From JACDER01 sp963842575 (GTDB taxonomy: Bacteria; Actinomycetota; Thermoleophilia; Gaiellales; Gaiellaceae): DNA of 64,000 nt. A program made the position numbers and the translations under genes. Positions 46,032-54,109 of the stretch are shown piece by piece (position 1 is the first letter of the stretch; the number at the start of each line of letters is the position of its first letter). The notes under the pieces were generated by a model, which was not told the origin of the DNA, did no database searches, and worked only from the letters and a program-made list of their open reading frames with translations. The stretch spans positions 434,001 through 498,000 of the forward strand of contig CAWJGS010000010.1 of the NCBI GenBank assembly GCA_963842575.1, written 5' to 3'.

Positions 46032-47561
46032 CTACGCCGCGACCGTTTCCTGTTCGGTCACCGCAAAGGTCTCCTTGAACCGCTCGATCGCCTCGCGCAG
46101 CTGCTTCTCCAGGTCGTCCGAGATGTCGCCGCTCTCGCGGATCTCGCCGAGGATCGTCTTGTCCGTCTTCATGTACTCGCGCAGCTCGTTCTGGAAGCGG
46201 GGCACGTCCTCTGCGGGGATGTCGTCCAGGTAGCCGTTGATGCCCGCATAGAGCGCGACTACCTGCTCCTCAGTCGGCCAGGGGTCGTACTGCGGCTGGT
46301 TGAGCGTCGCGACCATGCGCTCGCCGCGGCCGAGCGCGGCCTGTGTCGTCGCGTCGAGCTCGGAGCCGAACTGTGCGAACGCCTCGAGCTCGCGGTACTG
46401 GGAGAGGTCGAGGCGGAGCCGTCCCGCCACCTTCCGCATCGCACGGACCTGGGCGTTTCCGCCGACGCGCGAGACCGACCGGCCGACGTCGATCGCCGGG
46501 CGAATGCCCGAGAAGAAGAGATCGGTCTCGAGGTAGATCTGCCCGTCGGTGATCGAGATCACGTTCGTGGGGATGTACGCGGCCACGTCGCCGGCCTGAG
46601 TCTCGATGACCGGCAGCGCCGTCAGCGAGCCGGCGCCGAACTCGTCGTTCAGCTTGCAGGCGCGCTCGAGGAGCCGCGAGTGCAGGTAGAAGACGTCGCC
46701 GGGGAAAGCCTCGCGTCCGGGCGGGCGGCGCAACAGCAGGGACATCTGCCGGTACGCGTCCGCGTGCTTGGAGAGGTCGTCGTACATCAGCAGGGAGTGG
46801 CCGCCGTTGAACATGACGTGCTCGCCCATCGCGCAACCGGCATACGGCGCCATCCACTTGATCGGCGCGGCCTCGTTGGCGGCGGCGGTCACGATGATCG
46901 TGTACTCCATCGCGCCCGCGTCCCGCAACCGCTCGTACACCTGGGCGACCGTGGACGCCTTCTGGCCGATGGCCACGTAGATGCAGACGACGTCCGTGTC
47001 GCGCTGGTTCAGGATCGTGTCGACGAGGATCGCCGTCTTGCCGGTGGAGCGGTCGCCCAGGATGAGCTCGCGCTGCCCGCGGCCGATCGGGATCATCGAG
47101 TCGATCGCCTTGAGGCCGGTCTGCAGCGGCTCCTTCACCGGCTGCCGGTCCACGACGCCCGGAGCCTTGAACTCCAGCTGGCGGGTCTCCTCGGTCTGGA
47201 TCGGGCCCTGGCCGTCGAGCGGCCGGCCGAGCGGGTCGACCACGCGGCCGAGCAGCGCATCGCCGACGGGCACGGAGGCGACCCGTCCGGTTCTGCGGAC
47301 CGGCTCTCCCTCGCGGACGTGCTCCCACTCGCCGAACAGCGCCGCCCCGACGTTGTCTTCCTCGAGGTTGAACGCGAGGCCGACGACGCCGTGCTCGAGC
47401 TCGAGCATCTCCAGCGCCACCGCGTTTTCGAGGCCGTACAGGCGCGCGATTCCGTCGCCCACTTGGAGGACGGTGCCGACCTCGGACAGGTTCGTCTCGA
47501 CGTCGAAGTCTTCGATTCGCTGCTTGAGGATCGAAGTGATTTCTTCGGGCGTAGCTTCAAG
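46032..47561 (-). CDS. atpA: F-type ATP synthase alpha subunit
   Basis: Non-catalytic nucleotide-binding subunit. P-loop ILGDRSTGKTAILVD, VGTVLQVGDGIARLYGLEN, SVSRVGGNAQVRAMRK and ELEAFAQFGSELD are present, with about 509 residues. The frame is open from atpH into atpA with no stop and no start codon at the junction (LEATPEEITSILK). AAGGAG (47566-47571) lies 5 bases before a TTG at 47560 in a different frame, which would give MKLRP before the conserved PEEITSIL. A one-base indel near 47550-47560 is likely, so the exact start is unresolved. Confidence 0.9.
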   Translation of the reverse strand, partial: LEATPEEITSILKQRIEDFDVETNLSEVGTVLQVGDGIARLYGLENAVALEMLELEHGVVGLAFNLEEDNVGAALFGEWEHVREGEPVRRTGRVASVPVGDALLGRVVDPLGRPLDGQGPIQTEETRQLEFKAPGVVDRQPVKEPLQTGLKAIDSMIPIGRGQRELILGDRSTGKTAILVDTILNQRDTDVVCIYVAIGQKASTVAQVYERLRDAGAMEYTIIVTAAANEAAPIKWMAPYAGCAMGEHVMFNGGHSLLMYDDLSKHADAYRQMSLLLRRPPGREAFPGDVFYLHSRLLERACKLNDEFGAGSLTALPVIETQAGDVAAYIPTNVISITDGQIYLETDLFFSGIRPAIDVGRSVSRVGGNAQVRAMRKVAGRLRLDLSQYRELEAFAQFGSELDATTQAALGRGERMVATLNQPQYDPWPTEEQVVALYAGINGYLDDIPAEDVPRFQNELREYMKTDKTILGEIRESGDISDDLEKQLREAIERFKETFAVTEQETVAA

Positions 47562-48101
47562 GTTTCTCCTTAGGTAGGTGCGAAGTTCACGGCGCAGCCG
47601 CTCCAGGCGGCCGCGGAGACTGGCGTCGAGACGCAGCGATCCGACCTGGAGGACGACGCCTCCGAGCAGGTCGGGATCGACGCGCCGGGTGGCCTCGACG
47701 TTACGCCCGCTCGCGCGCTCGATCTGCTGGACGATCTGGCCTGCCTCCTCGTCGGAGAGCTCGATCGCGGTGGCGAGCTCGAGCGAGAGGCGGCCTGTCT
47801 CATCGGCGAGGAAGCGCTCGAACTCGCGCTCTGTCTCTTCCAGCTCGCCCGCACGGCCCTGCTCGGTCAGCACGAGCACGAAGTTGCGCACGAGCTCATC
47901 CGAGCCGGCGAGCACGTCGCTGAGCGCGGCGATCTTGACGCGCCGGTCGAGGACGGGGTCGCGCAGCAGCGCCCGCAGCTCCGGGACCTCGCGGACGGCG
48001 TCGACGAAGTCGCTCAGGTCCCGCTGGACCTCCTCCAGCCTGTTCCGTTCCTGCGCGGCCTCGAAGAGGGCGCGCGCGTACCTGCGCTCAGCGGCGGCCA
48101 C
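47562..48101 (-). CDS. atpH: F-type ATP synthase delta subunit
   Basis: Stator subunit linking F1 to the b dimer. The start AAAERRYARALFEAAQE, LLRDPVLDRRVKIAALSDVL and the C-terminal DPDLLGGVVLQVGSLRLDASLRG are the family signature. It overlaps atpF by 14 bases. The C-terminus cannot be fixed because the frame runs into atpA; a TAA at 47570-47572 in another frame sits where the gene would normally end. Confidence 0.85.
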
Positions 48102-48618
48102 TTTCCTCCAGTACCGAGAAGTCGAGATCCCCGACGGCCTCCTCGATCAGACGCTTGTGGTCCTCGTCGTCGAGCACCTTGCCGGTGATCCGCTCGGTCG
48201 CGATCAGCGTCAGGTCGGCGACTTCGGTCCGGATCTGTTCGAGAGCGCGCTGCGTCTCGGCCTCGATCAGGCGCTTGGTCTCCTCGAGCCTCCGCTGGCG
48301 ATCGGCCTCGGTCTCCTCCTTCGCCCGCTCGCGCTGGGCGTCGGCGACCCGCCGCGCCTCCGTGAGGATGCGGTCGGCGTCGCCGCGCGCCTGGGCGATC
48401 AGCTTGCGGTGCTCTTCGAGGAGATTGTGCGCTTCTGCGCGTGAGTTCTCCGCCTCCTCGAGCGACTGCTTGATGCGCTCGCGGCGGTCGTCGATCACCT
48501 TCTGGATCGGACCGAAGGCGTATCGCTTCAGCACGAAGAACGTGATGAAGAAGAACACCAGGGTCCAGATCATCAGACCCGGGATGATCTTCGTGAGCGG
48601 GCTGCTTGCTGCGAGCAT
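48088..48618 (-). CDS. atpF: F-type ATP synthase b subunit
   Basis: Peripheral stalk subunit, 176 residues: one N-terminal membrane segment (IIPGLMIWTLVFFFITFFVL) followed by a long charged helix (about residues 40-160, rich in Glu, Arg and Ala) that forms the coiled-coil stator. It starts 3 bases after atpE. A single b-type gene is present, so a homodimer is expected. Confidence 0.93.
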   Translation of the reverse strand: MLAASSPLTKIIPGLMIWTLVFFFITFFVLKRYAFGPIQKVIDDRRERIKQSLEEAENSRAEAHNLLEEHRKLIAQARGDADRILTEARRVADAQRERAKEETEADRQRRLEETKRLIEAETQRALEQIRTEVADLTLIATERITGKVLDDEDHKRLIEEAVGDLDFSVLEESGRR

Positions 48619-48621
48619 CGG

Positions 48622-48897
48622 CTAGGTATTCGAGACGAGAACGAACCCGAGGAATCCGCCTACCAGGCCGTAGAACACGACGGCCTCGGTGAGCGCGAAC
48701 CCGAGCCACATGATTCCCTGCAGCTCTCCGCGCAGCTCGGGCTGGCGGGCGACCGACTGGATCATCGAGCCGAACACGATCCCGATGCCGACGCCGGCGC
48801 CGAGCGACCCGAGCCCCATGCCGAGGCCGAAGCCGAGGGCCTTGGCGGCCTTGACCACGTCCCCCGTGGTTTCGAACAGGATGTTGAGCGCGTGCAC
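48622..48897 (-). CDS. atpE: F-type ATP synthase c subunit
   Basis: Rotor ring proteolipid, 91 residues, two membrane helices joined by the polar loop ARQPELRGELQ. The ion-binding carboxylate is the Glu in GFALTEAVVFYGLVGG. The sodium-type ligands (Gln in helix 1, Glu-Ser-Thr in helix 2) are not evident, so proton coupling is likely. GAGVGIGIVFG is the Gly-rich packing motif of helix 1. Confidence 0.94.
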   Translation of the reverse strand: MHALNILFETTGDVVKAAKALGFGLGMGLGSLGAGVGIGIVFGSMIQSVARQPELRGELQGIMWLGFALTEAVVFYGLVGGFLGFVLVSNT

Positions 48898-48907
48898 TCT
48901 TCCCTCC

Positions 48908-49723
48908 TTAGTGGGCAGGCTCGATGGCCGAGCCGATGTAGATGGCTGTCAGTGCGGCGAAGATGAACGCCTGAATGGTCACCACGATCACGACCTCGAA
49001 GAGGTAGAAGGCGATGCCAATCGTGAACGAGATCGGGACGACGATGTAAAAGGTGACGCCGCTGAGGATGAAGATCAGGCCGATGGAGACCAGGATCAGC
49101 ATGTGCCCGGCGAGCATGTTGGCGTAGAGCCGGACGCTGAGGCTGACGATGCGGAAGAAGTGCGAGATCGCCTCGAGAATGGCCATGGCCGGGACCATCG
49201 CGCGCGGCACACCGGCCGGCACGAACGTCTTGACGTACTTGCCGCCGTTCCAGCGGAAGCCCTCGTAGTGCGTGAAGAAGACGGTGAAGATCGCGAGGAC
49301 GAGCGTCACCGAGAGCTGCGAGGTCGCCGCGTAGATCCCCCATGTGGGGATCCCGTGCCACTTCTCTCCCGTGAACGGCAGCGGGATGAAGCCGAGCAGG
49401 TTGACCACCCAGATGAAGAGGAAGAGCGTCGCCACGTACGGGAACCAGCGGTTGATCGCCTTCGAGGGGAGCCCCTGCTCGGCGATCTGCGTCTGCGTGA
49501 TGTCGTAGACCGCCTCACCGATCGTCTGCCGCTTGTCGGGAAGCAGCGCCAGGCGGGCGCGCATGAGGACGATCCCCAGAATGATCGTGAGGAGCGACCC
49601 GAGGGCGAGGTAGACGACCGCCTTGTTGATCGAGAGGTCGAGGGGGCCGATGTGGATCGGGATCCAGTTGTGGAGCTTGAACTCGTCCGCGGGGTTGAAC
49701 GTCTCTGCGAGCAGGTACCCCAT
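48908..49723 (-). CDS. atpB: F-type ATP synthase a subunit
   Basis: Membrane stator with the proton half-channels, 271 residues and five to six hydrophobic segments. The essential Arg is in SLSVRLYANMLAGH, and the last helices read FEVVIVVTIQAFIFAALTAIY. NRWFPYVATLFLFIWVVNLLG is the conserved second region (about residues 91-111). Its ATG shares one base with the stop of the atpI-like gene. Confidence 0.95.
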   Translation of the reverse strand: MGYLLAETFNPADEFKLHNWIPIHIGPLDLSINKAVVYLALGSLLTIILGIVLMRARLALLPDKRQTIGEAVYDITQTQIAEQGLPSKAINRWFPYVATLFLFIWVVNLLGFIPLPFTGEKWHGIPTWGIYAATSQLSVTLVLAIFTVFFTHYEGFRWNGGKYVKTFVPAGVPRAMVPAMAILEAISHFFRIVSLSVRLYANMLAGHMLILVSIGLIFILSGVTFYIVVPISFTIGIAFYLFEVVIVVTIQAFIFAALTAIYIGSAIEPAH

Positions 49724-50127
49724 CAGTGGGCCGGGCCTTTCGCCGCGGGGCCGTTGAAGTACTCGATCAGCGAGACGGCGAGCGAGAGCGTGTACGCGGC
49801 CGCGTAGACGACGACGGCGCAGACGCCGACCGGCTTGTTCGCAGCGGTCACGATCAGGAGGATGACCATGACGGCGATGCCGCGCCAGGCCATCGTCAGA
49901 GCGACGAGGCCGGACATCTTGAGGTTGTCGGCGCCGATCGGAAGGCGCGCGAGCCAGATCCCCAGCAGCTCGGCGGCAACCCAGAGGATCGCCGCGAGCG
50001 CCCAGCCCGCCACGGGGAATCCGCCGATCAGCACGATCGGCAGCGCCAGCGAGACCACGATCGCGCCCGTGATGGTCGGGAGGCGCCTATTCGGCACGGG
50101 GCGCGGTGTGGAGAAAACGCCGGCCAT
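49723..50127 (-). CDS. AtpI-like membrane protein
   Basis: A 134-residue protein with four hydrophobic segments and no charged cluster except a short polar loop. It occupies the atpI position, immediately before atpB with a TGATG overlap. AtpI proteins help assemble the c-ring or transport Mg2+; sequence similarity within the family is weak, so the assignment rests mostly on position and topology. Confidence 0.65.
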   Translation of the reverse strand: MAGVFSTPRPVPNRRLPTITGAIVVSLALPIVLIGGFPVAGWALAAILWVAAELLGIWLARLPIGADNLKMSGLVALTMAWRGIAVMVILLIVTAANKPVGVCAVVVYAAAYTLSLAVSLIEYFNGPAAKGPAH

Positions 50128-50331
50128 CTAGGTGAAATATCCCCGGTAGCGGCGATAGACGGCGAAGACACCCGCGGGAATGCTGACGATCGCGCCCACG
50201 AGGGCGCCGATCCCGATCGATCCGGCCGCCCAGCCGATCAGCGCGCCGAGGCCCATGCCCGTAGCCGTCGTCCCCACCAGGACACCGCCTGCACCGGCCG
50301 GGCTGAAGGAGGGACGGGAGGCGGGCTCCAT
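50128..50331 (-). CDS. AtpZ-like small membrane protein
   Basis: 67 residues with two Gly-rich hydrophobic hairpin segments (TTATGMGLGALIGWAAGSIG and ALVGAIVSIPAGVFAVYRRY). This is the size and pattern of the AtpZ/AtpR-type proteins that precede atpI in many bacteria. The ATG at 50331 is chosen because the first segment begins soon after; the longer open frame upstream is non-coding. It is the first gene of the atp operon and directly abuts the atpI-like gene. Confidence 0.6.
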   Translation of the reverse strand: MEPASRPSFSPAGAGGVLVGTTATGMGLGALIGWAAGSIGIGALVGAIVSIPAGVFAVYRRYRGYFT

Positions 50332-50417
50332 GCAGGGCGAGCATACCAAACTGGCGGCCGAGCTTGTGACAGCGCAAAGCCGCTTGATTGAGCGAATTGC
50401 GTCCAACTTTGTACGAA

Positions 50418-50434
50418 CCGGGGTCAGACCCCGG
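50418..50434. repeat. 17-base interrupted palindrome CCGGGGTC-A-GACCCCGG
   Basis: Two perfect 8-bp arms around a single A, in the 189-base divergent gap between the atp operon and the DUF354 gene. The core GGGGTCAGACCCC also occurs as a dispersed palindrome in other genomes. It could be a repeat unit or an operator for either direction. Confidence 0.55.
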
Positions 50435-50476
50435 GACGTGTCCAGGGGCCAGTACGGGGGCCAGGGGAGGGGGTTG

Positions 50477-50493
50477 GGGAACCGGAGGTTCCC
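50477..50493. repeat. 7-bp inverted repeat GGGAACC-GGA-GGTTCCC
   Basis: A perfect hairpin-forming repeat 27 bases before the DUF354 gene start, in the same divergent gap. It may act as a regulatory site or a stem in the leader; no T-run follows. Confidence 0.45.
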
Positions 50494-50520
50494 AGCTACG
50501 GAGATGACCAGCATCTGTGA

Positions 50521-51537
50521 ATGCGGGTCTGGATGGACCTGACGAACACGGCGCACGTGCTTGTCCTGCGCCCCCTCGTCGAGCGCCTCGAGGCAGCGGG
50601 ACACGAGGTCGAGCTGACCGCAAGGCCGCTGTCGCACACTCTGGAGCTGCTCGACGACTGGGGGCATCCCTACACCGCGCTCGGCCGCCACGGCGGCGCG
50701 GGCCGGGCCGGCAAGGCGCTCGCCGCGGCGTCGCGGGTACCCCAGCTCATGCGCTGGGCGCGCGGGGAACGGCTCGACTGCGCCCTCGCGCACGGCTCCA
50801 CCGACCTCCCGCCAGTCGCCCGCGCACGACGGATCCCGAACACGACCATGTTCGACTACGAGTGGGCGACGCTCCAGCACTCCGTCAACTGCCGCCTCGC
50901 GAACCGCGTCCTCGTTCCGGCCGCGATTCCCGCCGACCGGCTTGCCCGCTACGGCGCGCGTCCACCCAAGCTCGTGCAGTACCCGGGACTGAAGGAGGAG
51001 TACTACCTCGCGGATTTCGAGCCGGATCCCGCCGTCCTCGAGCAGCTGGGGGTAGAGGGCGCGCGGCCGCTCGCAGTCGTCCGGACGGCGCCCTCGTACG
51101 CGCTCTACCTCGGCGGCTCCGAGAGCTCGCTCCTGCGCGGCGTGCTCGAGCGGCTCGCAGCGGAGGGAGCGCAGACCGTCGTGCTCGCTCGGACCGACGA
51201 GCAGCGCCGCGCCGTCGAGGGGCTCGGCCTCGGCGCAATCGTCCCGGCGCGGGCCGTGGACGGGCGCAGCCTCGTCGCCTTCGCCGACCTGCTCGTCTCG
51301 GCGGGCGGGACGATGAACCGTGAGGCCGCCGTCCTGGGCACGCCGGTGTGGTCGATCTTCGAGGGGAAGCTCGGCGCGGTGGACGAGCAACTCTCCCGCG
51401 AGGGCCGCCTACGGTTCCTCGAGGACCCCGGGCAGCTCACCGTCGAGCGGAAGCCGCCCGGCGCCTACGAGAACCGGGTCAGACGAGACCCCGCCGAGCT
51501 TCTACGCCTCGCGCTCCCCTGGGTCGATCGCGGCTGA
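50521..51537 (+). CDS. DUF354-family glycosyltransferase-like protein
   Basis: A 338-residue cytosolic protein of the DUF354 group. MRVWMDLTNTAHVLVLRPLV is the conserved N-terminal nucleotide-binding strand and loop. The second half has LAVVRTAPSYALYLGG, VVLARTDEQRRAV and LVSAGGTMNREAAVLGTPVW, the last resembling the donor-binding site of GT-B glycosyltransferases. These genes are found in polysaccharide clusters of archaea and bacteria; the activity is not established. It lies between the atp operon and the wecA-like gene and starts the envelope cluster on the plus strand. Confidence 0.75.
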   Translation: MRVWMDLTNTAHVLVLRPLVERLEAAGHEVELTARPLSHTLELLDDWGHPYTALGRHGGAGRAGKALAAASRVPQLMRWARGERLDCALAHGSTDLPPVARARRIPNTTMFDYEWATLQHSVNCRLANRVLVPAAIPADRLARYGARPPKLVQYPGLKEEYYLADFEPDPAVLEQLGVEGARPLAVVRTAPSYALYLGGSESSLLRGVLERLAAEGAQTVVLARTDEQRRAVEGLGLGAIVPARAVDGRSLVAFADLLVSAGGTMNREAAVLGTPVWSIFEGKLGAVDEQLSREGRLRFLEDPGQLTVERKPPGAYENRVRRDPAELLRLALPWVDRG

Positions 51538-51562
51538 GTTACGCCTCCCAGCCGGGATGCCC

Positions 51563-52735
51563 CTACCGTCTGCCGGAGCTGAGCACGCGCTCGACCGCTT
51601 CCTCGTGATCCTCCTCGGGCTCGCGCCGCTTTCCGCGCAGAACCTGCAGGTGGCGGGACTTGAGGATCTCGAGCGAGTACACCATCCAGACGGAGGCGGC
51701 GACGACGACGAGCCCGTACGCGAGGTCGATCAGCGTGTTGCCGAGATCCCAGTGGCCGAACGGCCGCGGCGGGACGAAGCGCAGGAGGATGGCGTAACCG
51801 GCGACGAGCGCGGCCCAGACGTGCAGGTAGGCCGCCGTCTTCCGCTGCGAGTATCCGATCCGCATGAACCGGTGGTAGAAGTGGTTGTGGTCCGCCCCCC
51901 ATGGCGGCCGCCGGTATTTGAGCCGCTTCAGGACGACGAAGGACGTGTCGAGAATGGGGATGGCCATCACGAGCAGCGGCGCGACGACCGCGATCGTCGC
52001 CGCGGTCTTCAGCACGCCCTGCACCGCGACCGTGGCCAGCACGAATCCGAGCGCGAGCGCACCCGAGTCGCCCATGAAGATCTTGGCGGGGTGGTAGTTC
52101 GAGCGGAGGAAGGCGAGCGTCGCTCCGCAGACGATCATGGCCAGGATCGCCGCCTCGTTCCGCCCGAAGGACACGGCCAGCACCGCGAACGTGAAGGCGG
52201 CTATGGCGACGATGCCCGCCGCCAGCGCGTCCATTCCGTCGATCAGGTTCACGAGGTTGGCGAGGCCGGCGATCCAGAGGATCGTGATCGGGTACGCGAC
52301 CCAGCCGATGTCGTGGTAGCCGATCAGAGGCAGGCCGATGTTGTGGAAGACGACGTCGTACCCGACGACCGGGATGAGAGCGATCAGCACCATCCCGCCC
52401 AGCTTCACGATGGGCCTGACGCCCCAGATGTCGTCCACGAGCCCGAGCAAGGCAGCCAGCGCCGTCCCGATGAGGATCCCGAGGTAGGCGCCGTCGAGGT
52501 TCATGAAGATCGCCATGGGCACGAGGATCCCGACGACGATGGCGAGCCCGCCGATTCGGGGCACCGGCATCTTGTGCACTCGCGGGCGGTCCGTCTTGTC
52601 GTCCACCCCGCCGATGCGCGGGGCGAGCACGGAGACGACCGGCGTCAGTACAAGGACGATGGCGGCCGCGACGAGAAACCCCCACAGCGCCGACGATTCC
52701 TCCACGAGCGCGCGGAGGGAGTCCGGAAAGGACAT
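51563..52735 (-). CDS. WecA/TagO-like undecaprenyl-phosphate sugar-1-phosphate transferase
   Basis: A 390-residue membrane enzyme with ten or eleven hydrophobic segments that links a sugar-1-phosphate to undecaprenyl phosphate, the first step of surface polymer synthesis. The conserved sites are DDKTDRPRVHKMPVPRIGG, GLVDDIWGVRPIVKL (Asp-rich motif), NLINLIDG-type NLVNLIDGMDALAAG, FMGDSGALALGF and GADHNHFYHRFMRIG. It is the rfe/wecA gene that precedes the atp operon in actinobacteria. Its ATG faces the divergent dehydrogenase. Confidence 0.92.
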   Translation of the reverse strand: MSFPDSLRALVEESSALWGFLVAAAIVLVLTPVVSVLAPRIGGVDDKTDRPRVHKMPVPRIGGLAIVVGILVPMAIFMNLDGAYLGILIGTALAALLGLVDDIWGVRPIVKLGGMVLIALIPVVGYDVVFHNIGLPLIGYHDIGWVAYPITILWIAGLANLVNLIDGMDALAAGIVAIAAFTFAVLAVSFGRNEAAILAMIVCGATLAFLRSNYHPAKIFMGDSGALALGFVLATVAVQGVLKTAATIAVVAPLLVMAIPILDTSFVVLKRLKYRRPPWGADHNHFYHRFMRIGYSQRKTAAYLHVWAALVAGYAILLRFVPPRPFGHWDLGNTLIDLAYGLVVVAASVWMVYSLEILKSRHLQVLRGKRREPEEDHEEAVERVLSSGRR

Positions 52736-52776
52736 GGAAGGTTCTTATAGCAGAGGGAATTGACGACCCTCGCTGG

Positions 52777-52782
52777 TACGAT
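52777..52782 (+). promoter_or_regulatory. extended -10 element before the dehydrogenase gene
   Basis: TGGTACGAT matches the extended -10 form (TGnTAnnnT); TACGAT occupies 52777-52782 and ends 9 bases before the GTG at 52792. The transcript would have almost no leader. On the other strand TATAAG lies 8 bases before the wecA-like ATG. Confidence 0.45.
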
Positions 52783-52791
52783 CGGACGCTT

Positions 52792-54099
52792 GTGACAGAG
52801 CTTGTGACATCCCAGCGAACCTTCGACGAACGACTGCGCACGCGCGAGGCGAAGATCGGAATCGTCGGGCTCGGCTACGCCGGACTGCCCCTGGCGATGG
52901 CCTTCGCCGAGACCGGCTTCGAGGTCACCGGCATCGACCTGGACGAGGCCCGCGTGAGCGCACTGAGGGAGGGACGCTCCTACCTCGTCGACGTGCCGGT
53001 CGAGCGCTTCGGGAAGGTGGACGGGCGGATGAAGCCGACGACCGACTACAGAGCGGTCTCCGAGCTGGACGCGCTGACGATCTGCGTACCCACCCCACTC
53101 TCCAAGACTCGCACCCCCGATCTCTCGTACATCGTCTCGGCAGCCGAATCGGTCGCCGCGCACCTGCGCCACGGGCAGCTCGTCATCCTTCAGTCCACGA
53201 CGTACCCGGGGACGACGGAGGAGGTCGTCCTGCCGATTCTGGAGTCCGCCGGCGGGCGCGTCGGGCGAGACTTCTTCCTCGGCTATGCCCCCGAGCGCGT
53301 CGATCCGGGCAACGAGCAGTACACGATCAAGAACACGCCCAAGCTGATCGCAGGCGTGACCGACGAGTGCCGCCGCCGCACGGAGCTTCTGTACGGAGAG
53401 ATCGTGGACACGATCGTCCCGTGCTCGTCCACGCGCGTCGCCGAAACCGCGAAGATCCACGAGAACACCTTCCGCGCGGTGAACATCGCGCTGGCGAACG
53501 AGCTGGCGCTCATGTGCGACAAGCTCGGCATCTCCGCCTGGGAGGTCATCGAGGCCGCGGCGACGAAGCCGTTCGCCTTCCTCACCCACTACCCGGGCCC
53601 CGGGCTCGGCGGGGACTGCATCCCGATCGTCCCCCACTATCTGGCCTGGAGACTGCGTGAGTACGGCTACTCCGCGCAGCTGATCGAGGCCGCGCACGAG
53701 GTCAACGCGCGCATGCCGATGTACGTCGTGCAGAAGGTCGGCGACGCGCTGAACGACGCGGGCAAGCCGATCAAGGCGTCGAAGATCCTGCTGCTCGGCG
53801 TGGCGTACAAGGCGAACGTCCACGACACGCGCGAGTCGCCGAGCTTCGAGGTCATGCGCCAGCTGCTCCTGCGCGGCGGGGACGTGTCCTACTGCGACCC
53901 GTGGGTGCCGGAGTTCGAGCTCGACGGCGTCCTCCACTCGAGCGTGGAGTGGTCGGCCGAGCGCGTTGCCGGCGCCGATTGCGTCGTCCTCCTGACGCAG
54001 CACGGCGAGTTCCTCGAGCAGCCGCTCTGGGACCGCGCCCCTCTGATCGTGGACACGCGCAACGTCGTCCCGGACGGGGACAACGTCAAGCGCATCTGA
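52792..54099 (+). CDS. UDP-N-acetyl-D-mannosaminuronate-type nucleotide-sugar dehydrogenase
   Basis: A 435-residue NAD-dependent four-electron dehydrogenase of the UDP-ManNAc/UDP-GlcNAc branch. The Rossmann start is IGIVGLGYAGLPLAMAFAE, and the catalytic region is YPGPGLGGDCIPIVPHYL with the nucleophilic Cys. SSTRVAETAKIHENTFRAVN and LLGVAYKANVHDTRESPS complete the family pattern. It supplies an activated uronic acid for a surface polysaccharide. A GTG start at 52792 follows an extended -10. It is the first gene of a tight plus-strand run. Confidence 0.92.
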   Translation: MTELVTSQRTFDERLRTREAKIGIVGLGYAGLPLAMAFAETGFEVTGIDLDEARVSALREGRSYLVDVPVERFGKVDGRMKPTTDYRAVSELDALTICVPTPLSKTRTPDLSYIVSAAESVAAHLRHGQLVILQSTTYPGTTEEVVLPILESAGGRVGRDFFLGYAPERVDPGNEQYTIKNTPKLIAGVTDECRRRTELLYGEIVDTIVPCSSTRVAETAKIHENTFRAVNIALANELALMCDKLGISAWEVIEAAATKPFAFLTHYPGPGLGGDCIPIVPHYLAWRLREYGYSAQLIEAAHEVNARMPMYVVQKVGDALNDAGKPIKASKILLLGVAYKANVHDTRESPSFEVMRQLLLRGGDVSYCDPWVPEFELDGVLHSSVEWSAERVAGADCVVLLTQHGEFLEQPLWDRAPLIVDTRNVVPDGDNVKRI

Positions 54100-54109
54100 G
54101 TCTGACCCT

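Noticed and set aside
45408..47573. 721-codon plus-strand open frame opposite atpG and atpA
   Set aside because: A shadow of two well-conserved ATP synthase genes; composition is typical of antisense frames in high-GC DNA.
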